64,000 bases of DNA from Paenibacillus sp. FSL K6-1330 (GCF_037976825.1 NZ_CP150269.1:455001-519000); one strand, 5' to 3'. Counted from the first letter of the stretch, positions 1 through 9,837 are shown. A program made the numbers and translations. Notes: generated from the letters alone by a model not told the origin.

Positions 1-331
1 GGGTGCTTTTTCCGGACTTGGGGGGGCTGTCATTCTGTTGACGTATTCCGGTGAATTTACGGGGAACGTAGCGGGACTAGGGTTCCTGGCGCTGGCGTCC
101 CTCATCTTCGGACAATGGAAGCCGCTCGGCATCCTGCTGGCCACCTTGTTCTTCGGATTTGCCACGACGGTAGCCAACGTATCGCAGGTGATCCCGTCAT
201 TGGCGGTGATCCCGCCGGTCATTCTCAAGATTTTCCCTTATGTTGTCACGCTGATCGCACTCGTGATTTTCTCCAAATCCTCGAATGCGCCGAAAGCCGT
301 AGGGGAGCCGTTCGATTCAGGTAAACGGTAA
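1..331 (+). CDS. Nucleoside/simple-sugar ABC transporter permease, C-terminal part (NupQ/YufQ-like)
   Basis: Reading frame is open from base 2, so the start lies before the window; 110 codons are visible. The fragment is strongly hydrophobic, with about two to three membrane segments, and ends in a polar tail with APKAVGEPFDSGKR. That tail and the preceding LIFGQW...GILLATLFFGFA stretch resemble the ends of NupQ/YufQ-type permeases of BmpA-linked nucleoside importers. Such permeases form the membrane channel with a second permease and an ATPase and take up nucleosides. A hairpin follows the stop, so the gene probably ends its operon. The next gene encodes a surface nuclease/5'-nucleotidase, which would supply nucleosides; that link is inference. 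Other simple-sugar permeases of the family remain possible. Confidence 0.75.
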   Translation, partial: GAFSGLGGAVILLTYSGEFTGNVAGLGFLALASLIFGQWKPLGILLATLFFGFATTVANVSQVIPSLAVIPPVILKIFPYVVTLIALVIFSKSSNAPKAVGEPFDSGKR

Positions 332-360
332 CGGATTGCGCAAGTCGATGTAAGACATCT

Positions 361-416
361 AGAACCTCTGATATGCCTATGCCCACTTAGGGTTAGGTCT
401 ATTGGAGGTTTTTTTA
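361..416 (+). terminator. Terminator after the permease gene
   Basis: An imperfect inverted repeat, AACCTC near 362 pairing with GAGGTT near 405, with further pairing inside (ATGCCTAT.. with ..TAGGTCTAT), is followed by a run of seven T. It lies 30 nt after the permease stop and before the ribosome site of the next gene. Confidence 0.6.
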
Positions 417-513
417 CATTTAGCATACTTTAGGTTAGAACTCCCAAAACATCTCTGGTATATATAGTAAATAAGGCTACAGAATTTAATAGAATAGAGG
501 AGTGAAAACCTGA

Positions 514-3500
514 ATGCGCATTCGGTTACATAGGTGCCAAAAGCAGCTAAGTATGTTTATGGCTATTGTAATGCTTCTGAGTCTCATCGTTCCTTTCAGT
601 CCCGTGAAGGTGGCGGAGGCTGCTCCCCAACATGATCAGGTTGTAATCAGCCAAGTGTATGGCGGCGGCGGGAATGGCGGGGCAGTGTATACGCATGATT
701 TTATCGAATTGTTCAATCCGACCGGCAGTCCGGTTGACCTTACAGGCTGGAAGGTACGTTATGCAAGCGCAGCAGGCAGTTTTAACGGCACGACCTCTTT
801 AACTGGTATTATAGAGCCTTATTCTTATTATTTAATCCAACAACAGAGTAGTGGCTCGGTAGGTGCTACTTTGCCGACAGCTGATGCTGCAGGAACACTG
901 AACTTAAGCGGCTCTAACGGCAAAGTAGATCTGGTAAACGCCGCGGGCGATCGTATCGACCTCATTGGCTATGGATCGGCTTCGGAATCTGAGACGAGTC
1001 CGACCGCAGCTTTATCTAACAGTACGGCTGCGGTCCGCAAGGAATTGACCGTTGGTCAAAATGACCGCGGCCACGACAGGGATAACAATGCAGCGGATTT
1101 TGCGGTTACGACACCGGATCCCCGGAACAGCTCGAGCCCCGCTACGCCGGTCACTCCGGGCACGGGCTTGGGAATGGTAACGGCTAATCCGGAGCCTAAC
1201 GCCTGGCCTGCCGGTACGAAGATTACGCTGAATCCGCCTACGGTAGGGGCTTCAGTCTATGCGGATGTGTATCTGTCCGGCGGAAACGGCTCCGGCTTCC
1301 AGCTCGTCAACGGCCCGATCACCATAAACGAGCCTACGAGAGTGGATGCCTATGCAGTCCAGGATGGCCAGCCGGATGGTCCGGTATCCTCTTTCCAATA
1401 TGATATTTTAACGCAAACGTCTGTCGCTGAAGCCCGCAGCAAGGCAAAAGGCGAGCATGTGTGGACGGAAGGCATCATTACGCATATCGAAGGCAGAGAA
1501 ACCTACATTCAAGACGACGCGGCAGGTATTGTTCTCTATGACTATCCCCTCAATGCCAGCGTTGGCGATCGGGTGAGCGTGGCCGGCGTGATGGAGATTT
1601 ACAACAATCTTCAGGAAATCAAACCGCACGCCTTGCTGCCGCATGACGTGACGGGGAACCAAGTCGGAGTGCCGCAGGCTCTCCCAATTACCGGAGCTGA
1701 TCTATCTGCAGCTGCAGGGGAGAATTATGAGGCAAGACTAGTCTCCCTGAATGATGTCACCATCAAGTCCGAGAATAGACCTGGGGAATACACAGCCGAG
1801 CAAGGCGGGCATGAATTCATCATCTATTCCGGCTTGTCCAAGCTGAAGACGGTGAAAACCTTTAGCCGCATCACGGGCGTGGTGAAGCAGTTCGGCAACA
1901 TCTATGAGCTGATTCCTCTCGGCGAGCATGCCTTAATCGAGGAGATGTTCTCCGTGATTGCCAGTCCGGGTGCGGGACCGATCATCATCGGGGGAACGGT
2001 GACGCTGTCCAGCCCTACGCAAGGGGCGAGCATTTATTATACGCTCGATGGGTCAGACCCGACGCAAGCTAGTACACAGTACAGCTCGCCGATTCAAATA
2101 GACCGTGACACAACCATCAAAGCGGTTGTTGTCTCGGGTGCAGATGTGAGCAAGGTATACGAATTTGCTTATAAAGCTACTCAGCAGCCGCGCATCGCGG
2201 ATATTCAAGGCGAGGACCATACTTCGCCGTATACAGGACAGACGGTAACCGATATTGAAGGTGTTGTAACCCAATATGGTTATACGTTCTCTAACGGCAA
2301 TATCAAGGGATTCTATATCCAGGATTCGAAGCCGGATTCCAATCCGAATACCTCGGATGCGATTTTTGTGTATTCCACAGATCCAATCCGGCCTCAAATC
2401 GGAGATCTGGTGAGCGTAACCGGAAAAGTGGCCGAGTTTAACGAGGGAAGCTCCAGCAACTTGACCTCCACCCAAATCGAGCTGCAATCCATCAAGAAGC
2501 TTGATCAGGCTCAGCAGCTGCCCGAACCGGTTACCTTAGGTAAAGGCGGGCGCCCGATACCTGCCGCCATTATCGATAATGACAGCATGACAACGTTCGA
2601 TCCGGGCGAAGATGCCATCGACTTCTACGAATCTCTGGAGGGCATGCTGGTCAGACTTCCGCAGCCAACGATCATTAGTCCGTATTGGACAAGCAGCGGA
2701 ACCTACAACATTGCGACCCGGGTCGAGAATGATACCGCGGATGTCATTACGCCTGCGGGCGGTCTCGTTCTGAAAGAACAAGGCAATTTCAACCCGCAGC
2801 GTCTTATCATTGCTTACGGCAATCCGGGGCAAGAAGTAAGCACCGGCGATACGTTTGCCGATGATGTGATCGGCGTAATCGGTTATAACAGTGGCAATTT
2901 CAAGGTGATTCCGGCTAAAGGAGAGTTGCCTGCAATCCACAGCAGCTCTTTTAAGCAAGAGGTATCCACTATCGACGTGAATGATGAACAGCTCAGAGTG
3001 GCGACGTATAATATCGAGAATTTCTATCCGGGTGTTAGCTCCGCTAAAATCAACAAGCTGGCGGAGTCGATCGTAAACAACATCAAGTCTCCGGATATTA
3101 TCGGTCTCGTAGAAGTACAGGATAACAACGGAGAGCAGAACAATGGAACTACCGCGGCAGACCAAAGCTACCAGACCTTGATTAACGCCATCAAGGCAGC
3201 GGGAGGACCCACGTACAGCTTTACCGATATTGATCCGGTGAATAATAACGATGGGGGAGCGCCGGGAGCGAACATTCGGGTCGGATTCCTCTATAACGCC
3301 GATCGTGTCCAGTTATCGGACAGTGTAAAAGGCAAGAAGGGGTTGCCGACGGAATCGGTTGCGTATGATGCGGCAGAGGATCAGTTAACCCTGAATCCGG
3401 GCCGGATTGATCCGCTGAATTCAGCATTCAACGCATCGCGTAAGCCTCTGGCCGCACAGTTCGAATTCCAGGGCGAGAAAGTGATCGTCATCGCGAATCA

Positions 3501-6500
3501 TTTTAACTCGAAATCCGGGGACCAAGGACCATTCGGCAATACCCAGCCGCCGGTTCTCTCCAGCGAAACGCAGCGCCATCAGATTGCAGCGGTCGTGAAC
3601 GGGTTCGTGAAAGACGTTGTGTCCGCTAATCCTGATGCGAACGTCGTCGTTCTGGGAGATTTGAATGATTTCCAATTTACCGAGACGGCGAACATTTTGA
3701 AAGGCAACGAATTAGACAATCTGATCGATACGCTTCCGCTTAAGGAGCGGTATACCTACACGTATGACGGGAACTCGCAGGTACTGGATCATATTCTCGT
3801 CAGCAAGAATCTGACCCGTTCTACGCAAGCCGATGTCGTGCATCTGAACGCCGACTTCCCGGCTTCCAAGGGCCGCGTATCGGATCATGATCCGGTTGTC
3901 GCGCAGATCGACCTGAAGGGAGAAGCCGTGAACGGCTTCCCGCTGACGATTTTGCATACCAATGACACGCATGCCAATCTGGATACTGTAAGCTCACCGG
4001 ATAACATTGCGCGCCGGGTGACGGCGATCAAGGAAGCCAGAGTAAACGCGATCAATCCTCTGCTTGTGGATGCAGGGGACGTATTCTCCGGCACGCTGTA
4101 TTTTAATCAATATTTGGGACTGGCGGATCTGGAGTTCATGAACCTGGTTCAATATGATGCCATGACCTTCGGTAACCATGAGTTCGATAAAGGATCTGAG
4201 GTGCTGAACGATTTCATTGAGCATGCGGAATTCCCGTTTGTTTCCTCGAACGTGAATTTTTCGGCCGATGCTATATTGACCCAGAAATTCAAGAATGAAG
4301 TGACCCGGGATGCCAAGGATGCAACCATCTACCCGGCCATCATCATGGAGGTAGACGGGGAGCAGGTTGGCCTCATTGGACTTACAACCGAAGACACGGC
4401 GAACATCGCTTCGCCTGGAGACGTCACCTTCGATGATGCGGTGCAAAAGACAAGAGACACCGTGGCGATGCTGCAGAAGGAAAGCATTAACAAAATCGTC
4501 GTGCTGTCGCACCTCGGTTATGACGTGGACGTTAACCTTGCTAAGGAAGTTGAAGGCATCGACATCATCGTGGGCGGTCACAGTCATACCAAGCTGGATC
4601 AAGCAGTCGTGGACAGGTCGGACAGTGAACCGAAGCTGATCGTGCAGACAGGGGAAAAAGGACAATTCTTAGGTCGGCTTGAGGTCGTATTTGACGACGA
4701 GGGTGTTCTGCAGGAGTGGAACAGTAACCTCATTTCCGTTGACGAGAAAGATAGTGCCGGCCAATACGTGGTACAGCCGGATCCCGAAGCCTTGCAAATT
4801 CTGAACACCAAATATAAGCCGGGCGTGGAGGAACTAAAACAAACGGAAGTCGGTTTGACCGAAGTGAAGCTGAACGGCGTTCGTGCCGACGTGCGGACGA
4901 AGGAAACGAATCTTGGCAACCTGATTGCCGATGGCATGCTGGATGCGGCGCAAGCGGCCGGCACGAATGCGGTCATCGCCTTGCAGAACGGCGGCGGCAT
5001 ACGCGAATCTATTGAGGCAGGCAAAGTCACAATGGGTGACGTGATGACGGTGCTTCCGTTTAACAATGATCTGGTCACGATTACGTTAACGGGCGCCGAG
5101 ATTAAAGAAGCCATGGAGAACGGGGTTTCCAAGACGCCGGCACAGGACGGGCGCTTCCCGCATATCGCGGGCATGAAGTTTATCTATGACTCCACCAAGC
5201 CGGTTGGATCACGCGTCCTGCGTATCGAGGTCAAAGGCAAGAACGGATACGAGCCGATCGATATGAATAAATCCTACGAGGTAGCGACGAACGCGTTTAC
5301 CGCTAAAGGCGGCGACTTCTATGCTTCGCTCGAGAAGGCTTATCTGGAAGGACGTGTGAACCTGCTCTATAAGCCTGACTATGAAGTATTCTCGAACTAT
5401 GTGAAAAGAGTAGGCACCATCACAGCCAAAACCTCCGCCGTCGAAGGACGGATTACGGACTTGAAGGGAGCGCCGCTTCCAGGAGGACCTGATCCGGGCG
5501 GACCGGGAGAACCTGGACCGGGGAACCCTGGGAACCCGGGCACCCCTGGAACTCCAGGACCGACGACGCCTCCCGTGAATCCTTCGAATCCTGGCACGAC
5601 CCCGCCGGTCGAACCAGGCAAGGTAAAGGTTCCGGTTAAGGTGGAGAATGGTGTGGCAACAGGCAGCGTCACTGGGGCTGCCATGAAGGAAGCCCTGAAA
5701 CAGCCTGTTGGCGGAAAAATTACCGCAGAGGTAACAAGCACGCAGCCAATCACTTCTTCATCCGTTACCATCGAGAATGAAGCGCTCCAGGCCTGGCTTG
5801 ATCAAACAAGCGCACAGGTGCTGGTGGTAGCGACGCTTTACGGAAGCTATGAGCTTCCGAAGAAGGAGATCAATCTCCAAGCTCTGGCTGCGCAAACCGG
5901 CTCGGATATTAGCGGCCTTCACTTGGTCATTCAGCTTGCAGTGGATTCGGATGCTCTTAAATCAGCAGCTTCCAAAGGATATCATGCGCTGCAGGCTGTG
6001 AGCTACACCGTGACAGCGAAGTCCAGTAATGGCAAGACCATCACGCTCGGTTCATTCCAATCGTATGTGAAGCGGTCCCTGAATGTCGACAAAGCGCATG
6101 CTTTGACCGATATTGCGGTTGTTCGAGTGGGCGGAAACGGCAATGAATATACGCCGGTACCATTCAAGGTGAATGGTCAACGAATCGATATCTATAGCCG
6201 TACCAACAGCACGTACCTGGTGCTGCAGAACCCGGTAACGTTCCAGGATATTGCTACGCATTGGTCCAAGGCAGACGTTGAATCGCTTGCGGCCAAAATG
6301 ATCGTAACCGGACGCACAGAGCAGACCTTTGTTCCGAACGCATCGGTCACTCGAGCCGAGTTCGCAGCGCTTGTCGTCCGGGCATTGGGCCTTTCTGCAG
6401 ACGCTGCGTCAGGCAGCTTCCAGGACGTGGTGTCATCCGATTGGTATGCCGGAGCTGTCCAGGCAGCGGTCGATTCCGGTATCATTACTGGCTACACGGA

Positions 6501-6786
6501 CGGCACCTTTAAGCCGAACCGGACGATCACGCGCGAAGAGATGGCCGTGATGGCCTACAACGCGCTGGAGTATGCCGGATACAACCAAGCCGACGCGGCA
6601 AAAGCCCATTTTGCCGATGCGACCTCGATCGGTGGTTGGTCCAAGACAGCGGTGTATGAATTGGCGGCTCTTGGTATTCTGAACGGAGACCAGAATCAGC
6701 GCTTCAACCCTAAATCGAGTGCCACCCGCGGCGAAAGCGCCGCTGTGCTCCATCGTTTGATGCAGGATTTGACGTACGCAAAATGA
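514..6786 (+). CDS. Giant surface-anchored nuclease and 5'-nucleotidase with three SLH domains (ExeM/NucH plus UshA/YhcR-like)
   Basis: A 2090-residue secreted enzyme that should cut extracellular DNA and then dephosphorylate the nucleotides. Order: signal peptide (about 1-36); lamin-tail domain (about 43-155); OB-fold-like domain (about 304-375); chitobiase-type C-terminal-like domain (about 480-555); second OB-like domain (about 562-640); endonuclease/exonuclease/phosphatase domain (about 826-1125) with TYNIENF, GLVEVQD, NHFNSK, LGDLNDF and SDHDPVV; metallophosphatase (from about 1145) with ILHTNDTHA, DAGDVFSG, GNHEFDKG and GGHSH; 5'-nucleotidase C-terminal domain with NGGGIRES (about 1489); Pro/Gly linker (about 1656-1703); three SLH domains (about 1910-2087). 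All metal and catalytic motifs look intact. Start ATG 514 follows AGAGGAG. B. subtilis YhcR is a smaller relative that ends differently. The protein should sit on secondary cell wall polymer. Confidence 0.9.
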   Translation: MRIRLHRCQKQLSMFMAIVMLLSLIVPFSPVKVAEAAPQHDQVVISQVYGGGGNGGAVYTHDFIELFNPTGSPVDLTGWKVRYASAAGSFNGTTSLTGIIEPYSYYLIQQQSSGSVGATLPTADAAGTLNLSGSNGKVDLVNAAGDRIDLIGYGSASESETSPTAALSNSTAAVRKELTVGQNDRGHDRDNNAADFAVTTPDPRNSSSPATPVTPGTGLGMVTANPEPNAWPAGTKITLNPPTVGASVYADVYLSGGNGSGFQLVNGPITINEPTRVDAYAVQDGQPDGPVSSFQYDILTQTSVAEARSKAKGEHVWTEGIITHIEGRETYIQDDAAGIVLYDYPLNASVGDRVSVAGVMEIYNNLQEIKPHALLPHDVTGNQVGVPQALPITGADLSAAAGENYEARLVSLNDVTIKSENRPGEYTAEQGGHEFIIYSGLSKLKTVKTFSRITGVVKQFGNIYELIPLGEHALIEEMFSVIASPGAGPIIIGGTVTLSSPTQGASIYYTLDGSDPTQASTQYSSPIQIDRDTTIKAVVVSGADVSKVYEFAYKATQQPRIADIQGEDHTSPYTGQTVTDIEGVVTQYGYTFSNGNIKGFYIQDSKPDSNPNTSDAIFVYSTDPIRPQIGDLVSVTGKVAEFNEGSSSNLTSTQIELQSIKKLDQAQQLPEPVTLGKGGRPIPAAIIDNDSMTTFDPGEDAIDFYESLEGMLVRLPQPTIISPYWTSSGTYNIATRVENDTADVITPAGGLVLKEQGNFNPQRLIIAYGNPGQEVSTGDTFADDVIGVIGYNSGNFKVIPAKGELPAIHSSSFKQEVSTIDVNDEQLRVATYNIENFYPGVSSAKINKLAESIVNNIKSPDIIGLVEVQDNNGEQNNGTTAADQSYQTLINAIKAAGGPTYSFTDIDPVNNNDGGAPGANIRVGFLYNADRVQLSDSVKGKKGLPTESVAYDAAEDQLTLNPGRIDPLNSAFNASRKPLAAQFEFQGEKVIVIANHFNSKSGDQGPFGNTQPPVLSSETQRHQIAAVVNGFVKDVVSANPDANVVVLGDLNDFQFTETANILKGNELDNLIDTLPLKERYTYTYDGNSQVLDHILVSKNLTRSTQADVVHLNADFPASKGRVSDHDPVVAQIDLKGEAVNGFPLTILHTNDTHANLDTVSSPDNIARRVTAIKEARVNAINPLLVDAGDVFSGTLYFNQYLGLADLEFMNLVQYDAMTFGNHEFDKGSEVLNDFIEHAEFPFVSSNVNFSADAILTQKFKNEVTRDAKDATIYPAIIMEVDGEQVGLIGLTTEDTANIASPGDVTFDDAVQKTRDTVAMLQKESINKIVVLSHLGYDVDVNLAKEVEGIDIIVGGHSHTKLDQAVVDRSDSEPKLIVQTGEKGQFLGRLEVVFDDEGVLQEWNSNLISVDEKDSAGQYVVQPDPEALQILNTKYKPGVEELKQTEVGLTEVKLNGVRADVRTKETNLGNLIADGMLDAAQAAGTNAVIALQNGGGIRESIEAGKVTMGDVMTVLPFNNDLVTITLTGAEIKEAMENGVSKTPAQDGRFPHIAGMKFIYDSTKPVGSRVLRIEVKGKNGYEPIDMNKSYEVATNAFTAKGGDFYASLEKAYLEGRVNLLYKPDYEVFSNYVKRVGTITAKTSAVEGRITDLKGAPLPGGPDPGGPGEPGPGNPGNPGTPGTPGPTTPPVNPSNPGTTPPVEPGKVKVPVKVENGVATGSVTGAAMKEALKQPVGGKITAEVTSTQPITSSSVTIENEALQAWLDQTSAQVLVVATLYGSYELPKKEINLQALAAQTGSDISGLHLVIQLAVDSDALKSAASKGYHALQAVSYTVTAKSSNGKTITLGSFQSYVKRSLNVDKAHALTDIAVVRVGGNGNEYTPVPFKVNGQRIDIYSRTNSTYLVLQNPVTFQDIATHWSKADVESLAAKMIVTGRTEQTFVPNASVTRAEFAALVVRALGLSADAASGSFQDVVSSDWYAGAVQAAVDSGIITGYTDGTFKPNRTITREEMAVMAYNALEYAGYNQADAAKAHFADATSIGGWSKTAVYELAALGILNGDQNQRFNPKSSATRGESAAVLHRLMQDLTYAK

Positions 6787-7278
6787 ACATGTTGCATAGC
6801 GGCAGGATGTATATTGGATTTGCATCTGCATCTTTGTAGTATACGGGGGGGGCAACAGCAAATCTGCTGAAGATCGCTCCAATTGATCAAAAAGTGGAAA
6901 ATAGAAATGGCGGTACTAGGGATGATTCCTAGCGCCGCCATTTCTTGCTTCTTGGTACGTTGCCACCGTTCCGTCCCTTTCGTAAATGGGTAGTGGATCG
7001 CACATCCATTTTGTGAACATGTGGTTTCTCTTCTTATGTCTAAAGGATGTGCTTGCTCATGGTAGCGGAGAGGACGAAACGGTTCCGGACAAGCGGCAGC
7101 GGTCGCCTTTGTCCGCCGAATTTCCTCCTTGATTAAAATATATCTAAGAAATTTGGGGACAACAGCGATGGGAGGAACGATTCGTACACGGAGCGTCTCC
7201 TATCAGAAAGAGGGGCACGCCAGATCTAAGATCTTTTGGGACATTCTCTTTTTTATGCCGAAAAAACTATAAACAAAA
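6787..7278. other. Intergenic stretch with one long hairpin
   Basis: About 490 nt without a convincing gene. The one clear element is a hairpin at 6904-6943 (GAAATGGCGG paired with CCGCCATTTC, plus CTAGG/CCTAG inside), 118 nt after the nuclease stop and without a strong T-run. The rest holds no recognised RNA motif. Confidence 0.5.
6904..6943 (+). terminator. Hairpin, possible terminator of the nuclease gene
   Basis: Ten-base stem GAAATGGCGG/CCGCCATTTC with additional inner pairing and a short loop, followed by TTGCTTCTT. It could end the nuclease transcript, but its distance from the stop and weak T-run make it uncertain. Confidence 0.45.
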
Positions 7279-7309
7279 TGTGACCGATTCGCGTCCATAA
7301 CTGTGTTAA
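7279..7309 (+). promoter_or_regulatory. Candidate ECF-type promoter of the sigma gene
   Basis: TGTGACC (7279-7285), a 16-nt spacer, then TGTGTTAA (7302-7309). The spacing and the AAC-like -35 resemble ECF promoters, which often autoregulate. The match is by eye; the -10 departs from the usual CGTC/CGTA. Confidence 0.35.
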
Positions 7310-7332
7310 GGGTAAAAGGAGGTCTAAAGGCG

Positions 7333-7821
7333 ATGCAGATCGATTCGCTCCGGCCGGGCGGAGATATTACGGAAACCTACGAATTATATGGCGACATGCT
7401 TTTCAAAATAGCGATGGTGTACCTTGGAAACAAACAGGATGTAGAAGAAGCTATTCAGGAGACGTTTATGAAGCTGATATATAAATCACCTGAATTCAGC
7501 AATCAGGAGCATAAGAAAGCTTGGCTCATTCGGGTGATTACGAACCACTGCAAGAACATGCAAGGGAGCCTGTGGCGCAAGCGGGTAACCAAGATGGAGC
7601 ATATGAACGATTATTTTGTCGAACCGTCGGAACGGACCCTGATGGATAGCGTCATGAGTTTGCCGTTCAAGTATAAGTCGGTGATCCATCTGTTTTATTA
7701 CGAGGATTATTCCGTTAAGGAAATCGCCGGAATTTTGCAGATTAACGAGTCTGCGGTCAAGATGCGTCTTCAGCGCGGCAGGAAGCTGCTGCGCATGGAC
7801 TTGGAAGGAGAGGACGATTGA
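7333..7821 (+). CDS. ECF RNA polymerase sigma factor
   Basis: A 162-residue sigma-70-family factor of ECF size. Region 2 is visible around YLGNKQDVEEAIQETFMKL (about 30-50), region 4 near the end with YEDYSVKEIAGIL...ESAVKMRLQRGRKLL. It would direct RNA polymerase to a small stress regulon. ATG 7333 is chosen because AAAGGAGGT (7315-7323) sits 9 nt before it; a GTG at 7303 lies inside the likely promoter. The stop overlaps the next start in TGATG, the usual sigma/anti-sigma coupling. The stimulus and regulon cannot be told from the sequence. It belongs to the SigV/SigY-like group of small Firmicute ECFs rather than ECF41, which appears elsewhere in the window. Confidence 0.88.
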   Translation: MQIDSLRPGGDITETYELYGDMLFKIAMVYLGNKQDVEEAIQETFMKLIYKSPEFSNQEHKKAWLIRVITNHCKNMQGSLWRKRVTKMEHMNDYFVEPSERTLMDSVMSLPFKYKSVIHLFYYEDYSVKEIAGILQINESAVKMRLQRGRKLLRMDLEGEDD

Positions 7822-8807
7822 TGAATCGGAATGACTACAAATCATTGATAGATCGAATAGAACCTGACAAGGGATTGGAGGAGCGGATCATGAAAGGAAT
7901 GAAACAAAATCAGTATCAAACGACAAGAAGGAATCGATGGGGTATGGTAGGCGTTAGCGCGGCCATCATGCTGGGGCTGGTGGTGGTGGCTTCGCTGGTA
8001 TTGAATCTTGAGAACGAGCCAGCGGTTAGCGATATCCCGGTTGCTCAACAAGGGGTGGGGGAGAATACCCCGCCGACCGCCCAGGCCGGTCATGACCCGG
8101 TAACCATCCCGAAAATCGAGCTTCCGGGCGAGAGCAACGTCAAAGCCGACATGATCGGTTTGGTTGTGTACCAGGGCAATATCTACACCCAAACCGGTAC
8201 GCAAATCACGCCGGAAATTGCCAAGCAGCTGCGGGGCGACAAGCTCGGTCGGTCGAAATCGGGGATTACGGAATGGAGCTCCTCCGATGATTACACGGAG
8301 CTTGCTTCGACAATCGGCGAAATGGACATCTTCACGGTTAAGGGATATGACGCCGATTTTAGAATCATGTCCTACATGGAGCACGACGGGGAAGTCTACG
8401 CCGAATTGTATGAGCATCTGAACGGAATTACGGTGACCAAGGGCGAGGATATCATCGGCAAGCTGAATTTAATGGGGAACATGACTTCGGTTAAATGGCA
8501 GGATTTCGACAGCTGGAACATGGGTGAGAATAAGCAACACAAGCTTTCCGGTGATGCGGCGGTGCAAGCTTTCGTCGAGGCGTTATACGAGGCGAAGCCG
8601 GTAGCGGCCGAACCTTTGTTTGAGCAAGGGATCTACGAGACCGGGGCGGGCGAGCAGAAGTTTCTATATATCCAGTTGCAGGACGGGACGGAGGTCCAGT
8701 TAAGATTGTTTAAAGGCGGCCAATATGTGCGATATGCCAACGCGCCTGTATTCTTTCAATTGGAGGACGAGGCGTTCACCACGCTGTGGAAGCTGATGGA
8801 GGAGTAG
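7821..8807 (+). CDS. Membrane protein, probable anti-sigma factor partner
   Basis: 328 residues: a short charged cytoplasmic N-terminus (1-39), one transmembrane helix (about 40-63), then a roughly 265-residue outside domain with no motif I recognise. ATG 7821 overlaps the sigma stop (TGATG) and follows GGAAGGAG. Topology and translational coupling point to an anti-sigma factor that binds the sigma factor through the N-terminal segment and senses something outside. The N-terminal segment is short and lacks an evident zinc-binding His/Cys motif, so it is not a classical ZAS anti-sigma. A terminator follows closely, so this is a two-gene operon. Confidence 0.65.
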   Translation: MNRNDYKSLIDRIEPDKGLEERIMKGMKQNQYQTTRRNRWGMVGVSAAIMLGLVVVASLVLNLENEPAVSDIPVAQQGVGENTPPTAQAGHDPVTIPKIELPGESNVKADMIGLVVYQGNIYTQTGTQITPEIAKQLRGDKLGRSKSGITEWSSSDDYTELASTIGEMDIFTVKGYDADFRIMSYMEHDGEVYAELYEHLNGITVTKGEDIIGKLNLMGNMTSVKWQDFDSWNMGENKQHKLSGDAAVQAFVEALYEAKPVAAEPLFEQGIYETGAGEQKFLYIQLQDGTEVQLRLFKGGQYVRYANAPVFFQLEDEAFTTLWKLMEE

Positions 8808-8852
8808 GTCGTCCTACCGTTTATACAACGAAAAAAAGGTAATGTAAAAAAC

Positions 8853-8882
8853 TAGAGGCTATCCCTAATCTGATGGCCTCTA
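8853..8882. terminator. Terminator after the sigma/anti-sigma operon
   Basis: TAGAGGC pairs with GCCTCTA around a 15-nt loop; an A-rich tract precedes it and the convergent AraC gene ends nearby, so it may work from both sides. Confidence 0.55.
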
Positions 8883-8936
8883 ATCATTGATGTAGGGTCG
8901 CTAATGGCGCCCCCTTTATCGCATGGCGGTCCCTTG

Positions 8937-9794
8937 CTATTCGCGTTCCGTCGATGATGGGCGGTTCGCTTTCACGAATGCACTCGGCGTCATTCCGAAA
9001 TACCGGGTAAAGGCGCGGGAAAACGTGAACAAATCCGAATAGCCCAGGGATAAAGCGGTCTGCGTGATGCTGATGCCCTCGGCATATAATAGGCGGGTCG
9101 CTTTCTCCATGATCAACTGCTGCATGTAGCGGGACGGAGAGATGCCGTATCGGCGGGTAAACGCGCGGGTGAAGTGACTGCGATGCACGCCGGCCCACGC
9201 GGCAAGCTCCTCCACGGACAGGTTCTCGGTACAGTGAAGCTGCATATACCTGGGGATGGATCCGAGCCAGTCGGATGCAGCAGAAGAAGGTGATTGGTGC
9301 CGGTTCGAATTGATGCTGTGGATCAATTGGAATCCCAATGACATCAGCTGAAGACTGTGGTCTAGCTGGGGCTGCCGGAGCAATCTCTGAATCTCCTTGA
9401 TGATCGCCAGGGTATCGTCCCCGAAGGCGTTTTGTCGATAGGGCCGCTCCGGACATAAATCGATATGCTTCAATATGGATGGCATCAACTCGCCCATAAA
9501 AGCCGTCCAGGTGATCGTGGTAGACGGCTGCTCGCAGTCCTTGACATAGGTATAGACCGAGCCGGGGAAGAGGCAGAACAAGTCGCCTTCCGAGAGGGAG
9601 ACGCTGCTGCCGTCCCATCCGAATTGCACCTTGCCGCTGGCAACGAAATGTATACTGTAAAATCCGACGGACCGGGGACCGACTTTTTCGGTGAAAAAGG
9701 GGTGCGTACCGGATTTGTATATCCACAATCCCATTTTTGTCTCAAATGGAACCGGATTGTTAAAGTATTCTTCTCTGGATAGTTTTGGGTTCAC
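8937..9794 (-). CDS. AraC family transcriptional regulator
   Basis: 285 residues with a cupin-like effector domain (about 30-170; SVSLSEGDLFCLFPG is typical) and two helix-turn-helix motifs at the C-terminus (about 190-280; LSVEELAAWAGVHRSHFTRAF and ISITQTALSLGYSDLFTFSRAF). It should bind DNA as an activator responding to a sugar-like ligand. The start is GTG at 9794, just behind GGAGGAGG. It is transcribed away from the sulfatase gene, and the 159-nt gap carries inverted repeats, so the sulfatase is the obvious target; the GH20 gene beyond may belong to the same regulon. The ligand is not predictable. Confidence 0.87.
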   Translation of the reverse strand: MNPKLSREEYFNNPVPFETKMGLWIYKSGTHPFFTEKVGPRSVGFYSIHFVASGKVQFGWDGSSVSLSEGDLFCLFPGSVYTYVKDCEQPSTTITWTAFMGELMPSILKHIDLCPERPYRQNAFGDDTLAIIKEIQRLLRQPQLDHSLQLMSLGFQLIHSINSNRHQSPSSAASDWLGSIPRYMQLHCTENLSVEELAAWAGVHRSHFTRAFTRRYGISPSRYMQQLIMEKATRLLYAEGISITQTALSLGYSDLFTFSRAFTRYFGMTPSAFVKANRPSSTERE

Positions 9795-9837
9795 TGTTAC
9801 GCCTCCTCCTGCCAGCTGTTCCTGACATTTTTCTTGT

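Noticed and set aside
3994..4665. Minus-strand frame of 223 codons within the nuclease gene.
   Set aside because: Lies entirely opposite conserved metallophosphatase motifs; no ribosome site or family pattern.
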